Positions 45,880-58,300 of a DNA stretch of 64,000 nucleotides are shown here, piece by piece. A model generated the notes under the pieces. The model was not told the DNA's origin, did no database searches, and saw only the letters and a list, made by a program, of their open reading frames with translations. Each line of letters begins with the position of its first letter. Within the stretch, counting starts at the first letter, position 1. This DNA is from Beroe forskalii. Lineage: Eukaryota > Ctenophora > Nuda > Beroida > Beroidae. Position numbers and translations under genes: made by a program. Where the stretch lies: assembly GCA_011033025.1 (NCBI GenBank), contig WFMF01000382.1:62001-126000 (forward strand), given 5' to 3'.

Positions 45880-47178
45880 TCATGGATGAACAACTGGAGT
45901 TTCAGGACTTGTCCATAACGAACCCTCACAATGACTTTTTGTAAAACAGAAAGGAGTTCGGGGAGTGAATCCCTCCTCAGAGTCCCCCACAGAGAGATCA
46001 GTGAATTCCTCGTTAGAGTCCCCCACAGAATAGAAGACAGTCTCTCTAGCGGTAGGGTTGTAGTAGTCTACCAAGGAGACCTGAGCTGGCTGCCTGTTCT
46101 CCACACTGAACTTAGACTCCAGCGGCAGGTCCAGCTCCATGCTCCGGCTCTTGGTTCGGGGGTCAATGTAAAGCTGGAGTCGCTGTCCACCCTCCTTGAT
46201 GTCATAACGGCTGATGGACTGGAAGCCACCCTCTACCTTCATCTCCTCCTCCCTCTTCATCTCCTCTTCCTTCTTCATCTCCTTCTTCATCTCCTCCTCT
46301 TCCTTCTTCATCTCCTTCTTCATCTCCTTCTTCATCTCCTTCTTCATCTCCTCCTCCCTCCTCAGCTCCAGGAGTGGCCTGGAGAAGATCATACCAGTAG
46401 GGGCGGACACCTCCAGCAGGTACATGGTGGAGTCAGCCTCCTCCGGCAGCTGGAAACTAACTCTCACAGAGGGTCCTGCTCTAACACCGGCTCTCAGTTG
46501 GAAGACGGGCTCGTAGTCCTTGCCAATCGTATGGTACGTAGAAATCAGTTGCACAAAAGCAGTTCCGTAACCGGTTGTTGTGATCGTGTATGTGCCAGGC
46601 CCCTTATTGAGATGCACCTCCTTAGCAGACAGCTTGTTCTGATCTCGGATTTGGAGGGTTTCAGAGAGTTCATTGCCTTTTCCGACCGAAATAACGAGAT
46701 CAGTTTGTTCTTGGGAAATCTTAGCATTGGTCATGGCAGCAAACCAAGAAAGGGCCTGAAGACCAATGACAGTATCCTGACTCGATCTAAAGCCACCATT
46801 TTCATTCCTCTGGCTGGCGAGCCACATTATCAAAGGCAGAGCCCCATTCGTATCACCTTCAACCAAGGAAAGCAAGGCAGCGTATGCAGTGGCCTCAATA
46901 GATCTACTCGAAGCCCAGACCTGCCCATTCTCCAAGTTTTCTCCGCATGTGGCGAACTTGTACAGCCCATTCTGAGAGAAGCAGGTGTTCTGGTCCGGAA
47001 GACCCTGCTGCGCCCCCAAGAAGCCCCTCTTCCTGCACAGAGCGAGGGAGTAGGCCACCATGTGGTGGTAGCAGCAGTCTCTGGCTCTTTGGGCCAGGGT
47101 AAGAGTAGCGTTACACACCCTCCCTATATGGGCTTCATCAAGGTCGAGGATAATGTCATAGATAATGAAGGCTCCCCT
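45880..47178 (-). CDS. 3' fragment of an alpha-2-macroglobulin/TEP family gene
   Basis: The open frame runs without a start codon from a stop at 47181 to the stop at 45880. It covers the end of the thioester domain (SSRSIEATAYAALLSLV, NGGFRSSQDTVIGLQALSW), the CUB-like strand region (GPGTYTITTTGYGTAFVQL) and the C-terminal receptor-binding domain (VSFQLPEEADSTMYLLEVSA, QPAQVSLVDYYNPTARETVF). The thioester motif and all N-terminal macroglobulin domains are absent; a full protein has about 1,400 residues. A run of about 45 Glu/Lys/Met residues (plus-strand 46238-46372) interrupts the receptor-binding domain. The upstream edge reads into transposon-like sequence at about 47150-47200, and 47.2-49.4 kb shows no further exon. 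The family normally traps proteases outside cells. It may be a dead gene end or a last exon whose partners were lost; the preserved frame is notable. Confidence 0.88.
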   Translation of the reverse strand, partial: RGAFIIYDIILDLDEAHIGRVCNATLTLAQRARDCCYHHMVAYSLALCRKRGFLGAQQGLPDQNTCFSQNGLYKFATCGENLENGQVWASSRSIEATAYAALLSLVEGDTNGALPLIMWLASQRNENGGFRSSQDTVIGLQALSWFAAMTNAKISQEQTDLVISVGKGNELSETLQIRDQNKLSAKEVHLNKGPGTYTITTTGYGTAFVQLISTYHTIGKDYEPVFQLRAGVRAGPSVRVSFQLPEEADSTMYLLEVSAPTGMIFSRPLLELRREEEMKKEMKKEMKKEMKKEEEEMKKEMKKEEEMKREEEMKVEGGFQSISRYDIKEGGQRLQLYIDPRTKSRSMELDLPLESKFSVENRQPAQVSLVDYYNPTARETVFYSVGDSNEEFTDLSVGDSEEGFTPRTPFCFTKSHCEGSLWTSPETPVVHP

Positions 47179-49367
47179 TTACATGGGAGATCGACCGTGA
47201 AACTCTTCTAAGAAATAAAAGAACCACTCTTCATTGAATTTGAACATATTGTGAAATAATAGGACAAGTTATTTATCCGAAAACAATTACAGAAACAGAA
47301 TTGCCAAACAGAGAATATCATATGTTGAATATAATATGTTAATTAATGCATTTTAATCATTCAAAGTAAAATAAGTAAATTTAGCATCGCCTATTTGCTG
47401 TTTCTAAGACACAATCTTCTTAAAACAGCAACTGCAAGAGCATATATTGGGAATATTTAATAGGCCTTTGAACTCAATCCTGTTTTTTTGAATAAACATT
47501 AATATCACGTAATAATATGTAAACAATAAAGCCGCAGAGTTAAATAATAAGCACACAAATTAACATTGAAATCACGAAGATGAAGCATTTTTAACGTTAA
47601 CAAATGTTATCAGCACCTAACGCATATGTGTGCTCATCAGTAAATAACAGAGGTAGTAAATAGGGTTGTAGATAGCGTTGTTAATACCCCAAATAATGCT
47701 TTTTAAGTGATTTCCTTGGATTTTTTGTGGTCCCAGCACTCAAGAAAGATATATAACAGTTTTTCCTGAAATGGAAAACGTTCTAAACTTGGGCTTCAGA
47801 TCCATTTTTACTACCCCTTTGTCCCCTTTTAACGACCCTATTGACGAGGTAGGGTAGTAAATCGGGTGGTAAAAAGGGAGTGTAAAAGGGAATAAACCCC
47901 GGATCATGATTAAAGACTCTTTTATTAGATTTGCCTTAGTGTAAGCACTCGAAATAGAAAACGAACAGATTTTCTGCTGTAAAAAAACTGTCTAAGCTTT
48001 GCATCACTGTCACAACCCTTTTTACTACCCTTTTGACGAGGTCCTATTGACTGATGAGCACACAAGTAACTTGGTACACATATGCGTTATTTACCCATAC
48101 TCTACTCGTGTATGTGACATATTTAATTTCAAAAATAATCTGCAGAACGAAAATAATATCAAGAATAATCAATAAACATAGACTTTGAAGAACAACGTAT
48201 GGGCAGATAATAAGTTCTAAATTAGCGCTAAGAGTAATTTAGAATCAACAAAAAATAAATATCAAATATGGCAGATTAATCAGCAAATCAATGTATTCAG
48301 AAGTATGTACAGAATTATTTCATTCCACCAAAAGGTTTAAAATCAATAGCCATGTTTTTGAATTAAATGCCACTATGTAAGTCACAAAACCGGAAAATTA
48401 CTGAAAACTTTTAAAACCAATAGTATAGGTACTAGAATTATTGTTGAATTTGAAAGGAATCAAATAGATATGATAAGGTAAAAGAAATAAACGTCTTTGA
48501 AACCCATTTAATTCTACATTCGAAATGCCAGCTGACCAGACAACTTAAATAGCAAAAACCCTGTTCTATTTCTAAAATCAATAGCTTAATCTAAGTGAGC
48601 AAAATGATTCCATAAAAAAGATAAATCCAGACAGTTTGTCAGTTTGATTTTAGAACAATCGTGGGCAGAATTAAAAACAATGCAATCTAATGATTTTCTT
48701 ACCGTGTCTAATATAAATCTGATGAGTTAAATGTTTAAAACAAATAAAATACACTATGATGATCATTAATTGGTTGCCTAATGCCTATCCTACTTAATTA
48801 CTTATAGTAGTCCATGAGTATTTTTATCAACAAAACAGTCATTATAATGCAGGAAGTCAATAGATCATTCAATATAACTAAGTGGGAAGAAGATGACGAC
48901 TTTATCATATCTCAAAGTGGTCACTGATTACTTCATGACATCAATATCACAAAAAGTGAGTCGATGACGTCATTATCATAAAATAAAGTGGTAACTAGAA
49001 ACTGAACCGCTTGTTTTTCATGCGTAAGGAATAAGTTCATGAATTGATGAAAAAAACACTGATCTGTCAAGAGCCATTACACGCACATACGTCAACGTGA
49101 TCATGTTCGTTGGCTACAGACTAAAATTATATAATTCTAATGAAATATCGTTATGTCACTTCAAGTTCAAGTCATCATAAGTATGAAGTAACGCGTCAGA
49201 TGTAACAGTGGCAATGCGAACTGCAGTTTTTGTGCGCGGCGTAAGTAAGTTGCGCGGCATACAGACATGTTATTTGCATGTCTTTACGCCGCGCGCACAA
49301 AACTGCATTTCGAACTGTCACCGTAACGCGTTACAAGTAATGCGTTAGAGATCACGCGTGACCCTCC
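47179..49367. other. Intergenic region with two foldback elements
   Basis: 47618-48092 has inverted ends TAACGCATATGTG and CACATATGCGTTA plus inner TGTGCTCATCAGT pairs. 49185-49335 is a palindrome with TGTGCGCGGCGTAA arms and GTAACGCGT ends. The AT-rich remainder shows no exon, including no missing A2M exons. Confidence 0.6.
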
Positions 49368-52300
49368 TCACGCTTGAGTGAAGTTGGAGGGAACGTCAGG
49401 GCAGTTCTCGTCTGCCGGCTCCTCGAAATCTGATTCCCCTTCCGGATCGTATAATCTGGGATAAGGTGTTGATGAGAGAGGAAAAGTTAACAAATCACAA
49501 AATAGGAGGGAAGCGTAGAACTAGATGTCGCAGGTTCTGAGAATGCCTTCTTGAGTTACCCTGGGTCCGCCATATGTACACGCGTGATGTATATCAACGC
49601 GACTTGGAAATCCCGGAATGTGTCTCATTTCTCGATGTCACGACAACTGTTTAGTGTTTAACATTTAAATTGAATATGAGATTGAGAGCTTTTGAATGTC
49701 TCATGAATAATATTTTCCTGATCAGATCAAGAATCGAACAGTGAGCCAATAGATTCTTGGTTTTTTGTACATTTTTATAAGTTTTAGCGTTAGAATTTTA
49801 GATTTCTAACCTGTGAAGTTGGCTGACCACAAACTTGTAGAAGGCCTTGTAACCACGCCAGTAGTAATGATCGTAGCTCGATCCAGGCATGCAGGGTTGC
49901 TCGGATTATTGTTATGATCAAGTTATTAGGATATGAAGAAGGAGTCTGGGGTTGTGTTGAGAAACACAATTTGTAAGTAAATCCTGGAGAAAAAGAATCC
50001 TGGAGAAAATGAATTCTAGAAACTTAGAAAAAGGAAGAAAATCTTATTAATTGAATATCACTAAGTTTATCCTTGTCCGACGCACGAAGAGGGTCTAGCA
50101 AGTATATCCATCACTTATTTGACAACTCACATGCAGATATTGACGGCCCCGGAGTCGTTGATGAGGTATTTGCAGATGGCAGCGGGGGTGTCGCCCCGCT
50201 CCACACGCACAGATATGGGACGGGTCCGCTGCGCTTCCTCTATGTACTTGTCAATGGTACCTGAGGAGGGGCAAGTGGTAAAATCATGTTATCTGTGCGG
50301 TTGTGCAGTCTAAAGATAAGGGATCGTTCACATGTTACGTAACAAATACTTCGGTACTTTTGTCCCCCTCTGAATCTATGACTGATTACGTAATACGCGA
50401 ACGATCTCTAAATTGTAGGATTCGAAATCGTAAGTTCTTCAAGGAAGTTTAGAAAACAATAATTTCAGGACCGATTCAACTAACTCATCTCGCCATCTTG
50501 AACCCGGTTGCTATCCACCACTACACCGGTAAGGTTTTGTGTTTGCTCCAGACTTATCTCACTGAACTCAATGGCGGCAGCGTCCACTATATCCTTCGTG
50601 ATGCCCTCTGGGGAACAAGGGTCTGTCAGGGCATTTAATTTTAACATCATAACGGAAAAAGAGATCCTGACAGAAAGAATCTTACTGAAACCCGACTTGA
50701 TCCAGCCGACAGGCTTTTTTTCTGTCAGGATAACTGAAAGAGCTCATCCTTCAAAAAGCTATTTTTGTCATAAGAGTTGCAATATACCCCATACCCAATC
50801 ATGATGTGGTGATGCACCCATTGTTACCCCTTTCCACAACCAGTACAATTTTGATTATAAATGCATTGTTGGCCGCTTCTGTCTTCGAAATGTTCTTGAT
50901 GCATTTTCTGAGAATTTTTCTCACGGGAAATCTTTTATTTCTAAAGCACATTTCACTGAATGCTATTGAAAGAAGCATCAATCATATCAATGCAGGCATA
51001 CGCGACGCATTATGTCTTTATGACTTATATTATGAAATTTTTCTACTAATATTTCTATGTATGATCAGAAAACACCGAATTTTATATATTTGTATCCCTA
51101 TGTAAAAATAGGAAAATGAAAGATCCCTCTCAATTCATCTGGGATGGGATTGAATGAAATTATTTTGAAATAGGCAGCTTTAGAGAAGATTTGCCCCGCA
51201 ATGACTAACCTGGGGCCGCGACAGAGGGAGTTATCTTGAAGATGGTGTCAAATGCGTCTAGGAGGATGTGAGTGTTCTGCACTGACTTGACAGTGATGGG
51301 GCTCAGAGGCAGCGACAACCTGAGGAGGGGTCTGATTAAAAGGGGACAGAAGACTTGACAGAGACTGAGAGGCAGCGACAACCTGAGGAGGGTCTGATTA
51401 AAAGGGGGGACAGAACACTTGACGGTGATGGGGCTCAGAGGCAGCGACAACCTGGGCGGGGTCTCATTAAAAGGGGCACAGAAACTGCAATTGGAGACGG
51501 GAAAAATGTTAGCGATAATGGAAAGCCTATTTTTAATTACTGTATCCTTGAAGGCTCCTCCTACTCCTACCAAACTTTTCTTGACGAGTGATGACGAACT
51601 TCCCCTACTTCTACCACGCTTTCCTTGACGAGTGATGATCTTCAATGGTACTGTATCAAAGGATTGCCAACTGGCATTCTGTATAAGATATACAGCATGG
51701 GACAGAGGATGGTTAGTTGTCAAGGAGACCCTAGATATACAGCACAGATGTTTCAAATTGATAGCCTGAAGATCATCCATCGTCAAGGAAGGCGTGGTAG
51801 GAGTAGCAGAGGCTGGTCATCACTCGTCAGGGAAGGCGTGGTAGGAGGAGCTGGTCATCAATCGTCACGGAAGGCGTGGTACGAGCAGGGGGGTCTGGTC
51901 ATCACTCGTCAAGGAAGGCGTGGTAGGAGTAGGAGGGGCTGGTCATCACTCGTCAAGGAAGGCGTGGTAGGATGAGCTGGTCATCACTCGTTACGGAAGG
52001 CGTGGTAGGAGCAGGAGGGTCTGGTCACTACTCGTAAACGAAGGCGTTGTAGGAGGGGCTGGTCACTACTCGTCAAGGAAGGCGTGGTAGGAGGGGCTGG
52101 TCATCTCTCTTCAAGGAAGGCGTGGTAGGAGTAGGAGGGGCTGGTCACCACTCGTCAATGAAGGCGTGGTAGGAGGAGCTGGTCATCACTCGTCACGGAA
52201 GGCGTGGTAGGAGCAGGAGGGGCTGGTCATCACTCGTCAAGGAAGGCGTTGCAGGAGTAGGAGTAGCTGGTCATCACTCGTCAAGGAAGGCGTGGTAGGA

Positions 52301-55300
52301 GCAGGAGGGGCAGGTCATCACTCGTCAAGGAAGGCGTTGTAGGAGTAGGAGCGGTCCACAAATGCAATGAATAATGACTCCACCCGCAATGGGGGGCTTT
52401 TTATATGTTTCTGTTGACACCCAATCAAACATGACGAATGCACGCAATCCACATTCCATACGTATGACGTTGACACCATTCCTATGCTATGACGTATGAC
52501 GTATTCTGATTCGTGCGCATTCCACATTCCATCCATGTGACGTTGACACCATTCGTATGTTATGACGTATGACGTATTTTGATTCGTACGCATTCCATAT
52601 TCCATCCATATGACGTTGACACCATTCCTATCTCATGACGTATTTTGATGAAAGAAATAGTGAAGTGGAAACTGATTTTAATATTTGAAGGTTTGAAGTC
52701 ATAAATCGTGATGAATTTAAGAAGTCCATTATTATGATCATGAAGTTGTTGACTTAAAATGACCCACATAAACTAAATTATTATCATGATGCTGCAAAAA
52801 AACTAATAAAGTAATACATGAGTTTAAAATCGTCAAAAATCTTGACTATAATTTAGTCCGACCATATGTTTGACTGACGTTTTTCGACCGACTAACGTTT
52901 TTCGACCAACCAAAATATTGGAGGTTAATATTGAAGGTTAATAATTGAAGGTATGTCATGTTATTTGAATCAATTTGCTACATTTTTGTTCCAAAATAAA
53001 ATAATTAATTAAGTTAATTGACTGCTTAGCGCATCGCTTATAAAATAAAATATGATCGCGCGCTCCATTTATTCCATTGGTATGGAGTGGGGCAACCAAC
53101 GCATATCAAGCGCGCGTCACTCAAATATGAGATTTCTGTGGGGTTTAAACACTTAGCCCTGTGTCACAAAAGGAGACGAGTATGCAACAATCGTGGACAA
53201 TTCGATAAAAACCGAACTGGAATGAAATGATTAAATGCTTACCCAGAAGATTGATAAGGTGTTTCAAAAGACAAATCCTCACCCAGGAGATTGATACGGC
53301 GTTTCGAAGCTCATTAAATGGGGGTAGAACATCAGTGCCAGGTGCTCCGGGTTTACAGACCTGGAACGAAATTAAAGTAAGTTTTGAGGATTGAACATGT
53401 AATAGCAGTTATTACCGAACAAGTGAAAAGATTTGCGAAATAAACAATTTCATCTAGCACTCTTAAATTTTAGCTTCTTCATTAAATGATATATGAAGGA
53501 TTACGATGTCAACAACATCTCACATTGCCATAGATTGGAAGGCCACAAGCTGATCCAGGGAAATGTCCGGTCTGCAAGACATGAAGGGAGAGGTGAACAT
53601 CCCGTACACTAGCGCTGACAGAATCTGCGGAGGGAAACATGAGATAACATGAAACATGACATGAGATAACATCAAACATGACATGAGATAACATCAAACA
53701 TGACATGAGAGGGTAAACATGAGAGATAACACCAACATGACATGAAATAACATCAAACATGACATGAGATAACATCAAATATGACATGAGATAATTCAAA
53801 CATGACATGAGATAACATCAAACATGACATGAGATAACATCAAACATGACATGAGATAACATCAAACATGACATGAGATAACATCAAACATGACATGAGA
53901 TAACATCAAACATGACATGAGATAACATCAAACATGGCATGAGATAACATCAAACATGGCATGAGATTGATTGTTCTCAAAGAAGCGGGAGACTTAACCA
54001 TTAATGGTTTAGTGAGATCCCAACCTTAAAATCATTCGATTAGGGTGTTAAGGGATTTTCAGATGCATTATCAAGTGTGGTTTAATATTGGTATAATTAG
54101 TACACTTATACCACCACACTTAAATTGGTAGAAGTTAAAACCTCACAATTCCCAAGATTAAAGTTTGCTTCCTGTCATTGCGTACAACAGTAAAGTAGTA
54201 AAGACAACCACACATTTACGTATTATAGAGATTGAAATGAAGTTCATTCCCATTTACTGAACCGCTACGAGACCATATTTGGATATCTTTTATTCTACTA
54301 TCACATATTTTAAGATTTTACTATCATATTCTAACAGTCATATTTTATCACAAATACAACCCCGTATTTTACTAGCTTATAATAACTTACTAAGGTTCCC
54401 TCACGAGACATACCTTAACTTATAAGACATATTTATGCTTTTTGTTTTGGAACAAAACAATTTAAGTTCACATTCACTTACTATTTGATCCATCAATATA
54501 CATTAAATACACATAATATCTTTATATGTATATATGCAGTATCATGTCCAGAAATGGAACAAGCGAAATAATAGCGCTTTTGTTCAATCTAAATGTTCTA
54601 TTTAGCAGCTGAAGTATAAATACCATTCACCCACACAATATCAAATAGTGTACTATTCTACAAGTATTGTATGTAAATCAGCGCTGAGTCTTTTAATCCG
54701 TTTATGGAATAATTGCTCATTATCTAAAAGGGATCACCTTTATTCAAACAGTGCTTGTAGCGCACATACCTTTGTAAAAATTCTTCAATTCATCCTGTAT
54801 GTTCGGCATATTTTAGAATAATAATACAAGACTATTAGACTTCATAAGACAAGTTGAAGTCATTATAAAGTGTCGCGTACAGATTAAGGTCGAGATTAGC
54901 AAATTTTTTCCTGTTCCCAATCGCGTTTTTGTTTTACAAAAAGGCATTGAGAAAAGGTTAGCAGAGATCGTGTTTTGTGGGGGTTGTGTGTATACTACCT
55001 TTATGCGTACTGTTAAATCTGAAATAGGTGGTGTGATCCGATTTGGTCGTATGCGTGTGGTATGTACGTATGTATGTACGGCTGCACGACAACTGCTCCC
55101 CCCAGAAAAGGTCACGTGACATGTCACATGACCTGAAAACGTGTCACATGACCTGAAATATCACGTGGTGTGTCACGTGTTTACTAAAATGTCAATAATT
55201 GGATGTGAATCATGGGCGACAACTGCTCCCCTTATTATCAAAACATTTTTCGGCAACAAGCGCCAACCATTTCTGGCAACTTTATCAATCAAATCCAGAA

Positions 55301-58300
55301 TAATCTGAATTTAAACTATAATTTTAGATCCAATTGAAGATAAAATAAATGCAGTGTAAACCAATAAATAACCATGAACCACAAAGCAAATTTTGGTTAC
55401 CGTCGGGCATCAACATAAAAAATCCTTTCACGTTTTATACATGGTACTCGTGCTTGGTGCTTGGTGTGTATGGATAAACTTGGCCTGATGATCTCCAGCC
55501 TACAGCATTCTGGTTCCCCTTTACACGCAAATGTTAAGGGAGAGCTCTCTCTTCGTCATTGGAATCGGAGAAGGGCTAATTGCCTTTACACGATTGGATA
55601 CGAGGATCTGATACATGCATACTTATTGACCTGTGGTGACCCTCGGATTGGAAACAAGACCGGCATTTTGCCGATGAATACCAATCAGACTCAGCCGAAC
55701 TAGTTCATGCCGATACTTTGTAATAAATTTTGGTGTAATGAGGATTAATGAGTTAATTCTCAACACTAAATCGAAAAAATCATCGCTGTCTATTGTTATG
55801 AAAACAATCGGCGGAGAATTTAAGAAATATAAGTCAATTCTGTCTGGCGAGAGGTGTAGGAACGTAGGTATAAAAAGTTATTCTATGAACTTACGATCAG
55901 CCCACTATTGATATTGAGTTATTGCTGTTGAGTTTACAAGATTACAATTGTATGATTCCTCCTCCTGTACCTCCTACTGTCCCTTGTCCTGCTACCCCTC
56001 CTACCATCCCTTTGTCCTGCTACCCTCCTCCTATCCCTTGTCCTGCTACCCTCCTGTCCCTTGTCCTGCCACCCCTCCTACCATCCCTTGTCCTGCTACC
56101 CCTCCTCCTATCCCTTGTCCTGCTACCCCTCTCCCTCCTATCCCTATCCCTTGTCCTGCTACCCCCTCCTCCTATCCCTTGTCCTGCTACCCCTCCTCCT
56201 ATCCCTTGTCCTGCTACCCCTCCTACCATCCCTTGTCCTGCTACCCCTCCTCCTATCCCTTGTCCTGCTACCCCTCCTCCTATCTCCTATCCCGTGTGTC
56301 CTGCTACCCCTCCTCCTATCCCTTGTCCTGCCACCGCTCTTAACGTCCCGTGTCCTGCTGCTACCCCTCCTCCTTCAATTCTAACGCCCATTAGGTTTGA
56401 ACGGTTCATCACAGGTCAGCGCAACAACCGCCAGCTTCTTGACACTGATGGATATACCTACAACTACCTGAAAGATAAGAGCAGTGCCACATCTACTTGT
56501 TGGCGATGCTCCAAACAACGGTCGCTGAAGTGTCCTTCAAGGGTGCACCTCGGGTTAGACGAAAATCCAGACTCCTTGCGACGAGGTGAGAAGCCCCACA
56601 ATCATCCCCCTGATCCCAGGCTAGGAGAGAGGCATGATGTGATCTCATCCCTGAAGCGGAAAGCGGCGGACCAACCCCTGTCAGCAACCCAAAATCTCGT
56701 TACTGAAGCTCAGAAGTCTTCCTCATCTGAGCTCAATCCCTTGCTTCCCAGTGATGAGTCACTCCGACGGATAGTGCAACGCAGTAGAGCTAAGGCTTGT
56801 GGATCGGCTATGCATCATGAAGCTAAGGACGCTGAGGACTTCATTCTTCCACCAACATGCGCTGTCTCCCATCGGGGTGATCCCTTCGTTTTATTTGATG
56901 ATTTTACGGATGCAGGTTCGCGCTTGATAGTGTTTTCTACACAACGTAACTTGGAGACTTTATCCGACCATCCTAACTGGATTTGTGACGGGACATTTTA
57001 TGTTTGTCCACCACAGTTTCAGCAGTCTTACTCTTTTCATGCCGTGATAGACGGCAAGTGTTTGCCTCTTATATACGCTTTATTGTCAGATAAAAAGGAA
57101 AGGACTTACACTTTTTTACTTACAGTTATAAAGGACGCTTTAGGAAATCTTTTAGCATCAGCAGGCATCGTAATGGTAGACTTTGAAAAAGCTGCGATGA
57201 ATGCATTCAGAAATGTTTTTGAGAACTTTACTTTAATCAACTGTTTTTTCCATTTATGTCAGAGTGTGCAGAAGAATATATTTAAAAAGTTTAAAATTTT
57301 ATATTTTAAAGACAAAGATTTTGCTAGAGCAAGTAGGCTTGTTGTATTTTAGCATTTGTGCCGATGGGCAAAGTAGATGATGCTTTCGAAGAACTTTCCA
57401 TATACATTGCCAGCAAGTATCCTACTTTACTTAGAGTTGTTAACTATTTCGAGATAACATACTTAGGACTTTCCAGTATTGACAATGATAAGAGGAGTGA
57501 GCCTCGATTCCCAATGGTGTTTTGGAATCACTATGACACCATCATGGTTGACTTTGATTACCCTCGGACTAGTAACATGGTGGAGGGCTTCCACCGTGGG
57601 TTTAAGACGAGGGTGAACAGAGCCAAGCCCTCTGTTCAGGAGTACTTCCGTGGCATTTCTGAACAACAAGTCGCAACAGACTTCCATCTAGACAGATTGG
57701 CTGTGGGGATTTCGTCTGCAAAGAAGCGAAAAACCCGCAACCAAGAACTCTATGAAATCTGTTGCGCTTTTGATAAGTATGAATGTATTCTGGAATATTT
57801 ATTTGAAGTTGCTAAGTATTTTGGACATGACATTGCGTAAGCTGCCGCATTAGTTTACGAATAACATTTTGATTTCTTGTTTCTAATTCATTTCATTTTA
57901 ATTTTGATTTTGGTGATTTATATTATAGAAATTACGTGATTGCAATGAATATTACCAACATTTTATAACCCTTACAATATGTGTTTTCCTAAGATATACC
58001 AAGTTCTCTGCCATGACAGCAGGTATCCTCATCACCTAATGACTAATGAGTTAGTTCTAATATTTCAATCAACTCATCCATCTTGCCACGTGATATATCA
58101 CGTGATAATATTGTGTACCACGTGACCATGTCACGTGGTATGTCACATGATCAGTAGGGGGAGCAGTTGTCGGTCAGCGGTATGTACGTCACTTTTTTGA
58201 TCATTTTCAAGCGTCCAACTGCTCCTTTATAATATCAGTCGCGCCAATGTAGCTTGGTGTAGTGGCATCCTGTTCGATGTTCACTGCAGCTATCTTACAG

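Noticed and set aside
45931..47211. 426-residue plus-strand open frame
   Set aside because: Antisense shadow of the A2M frame; Leu/His-rich run mirrors the Glu/Lys insertion.
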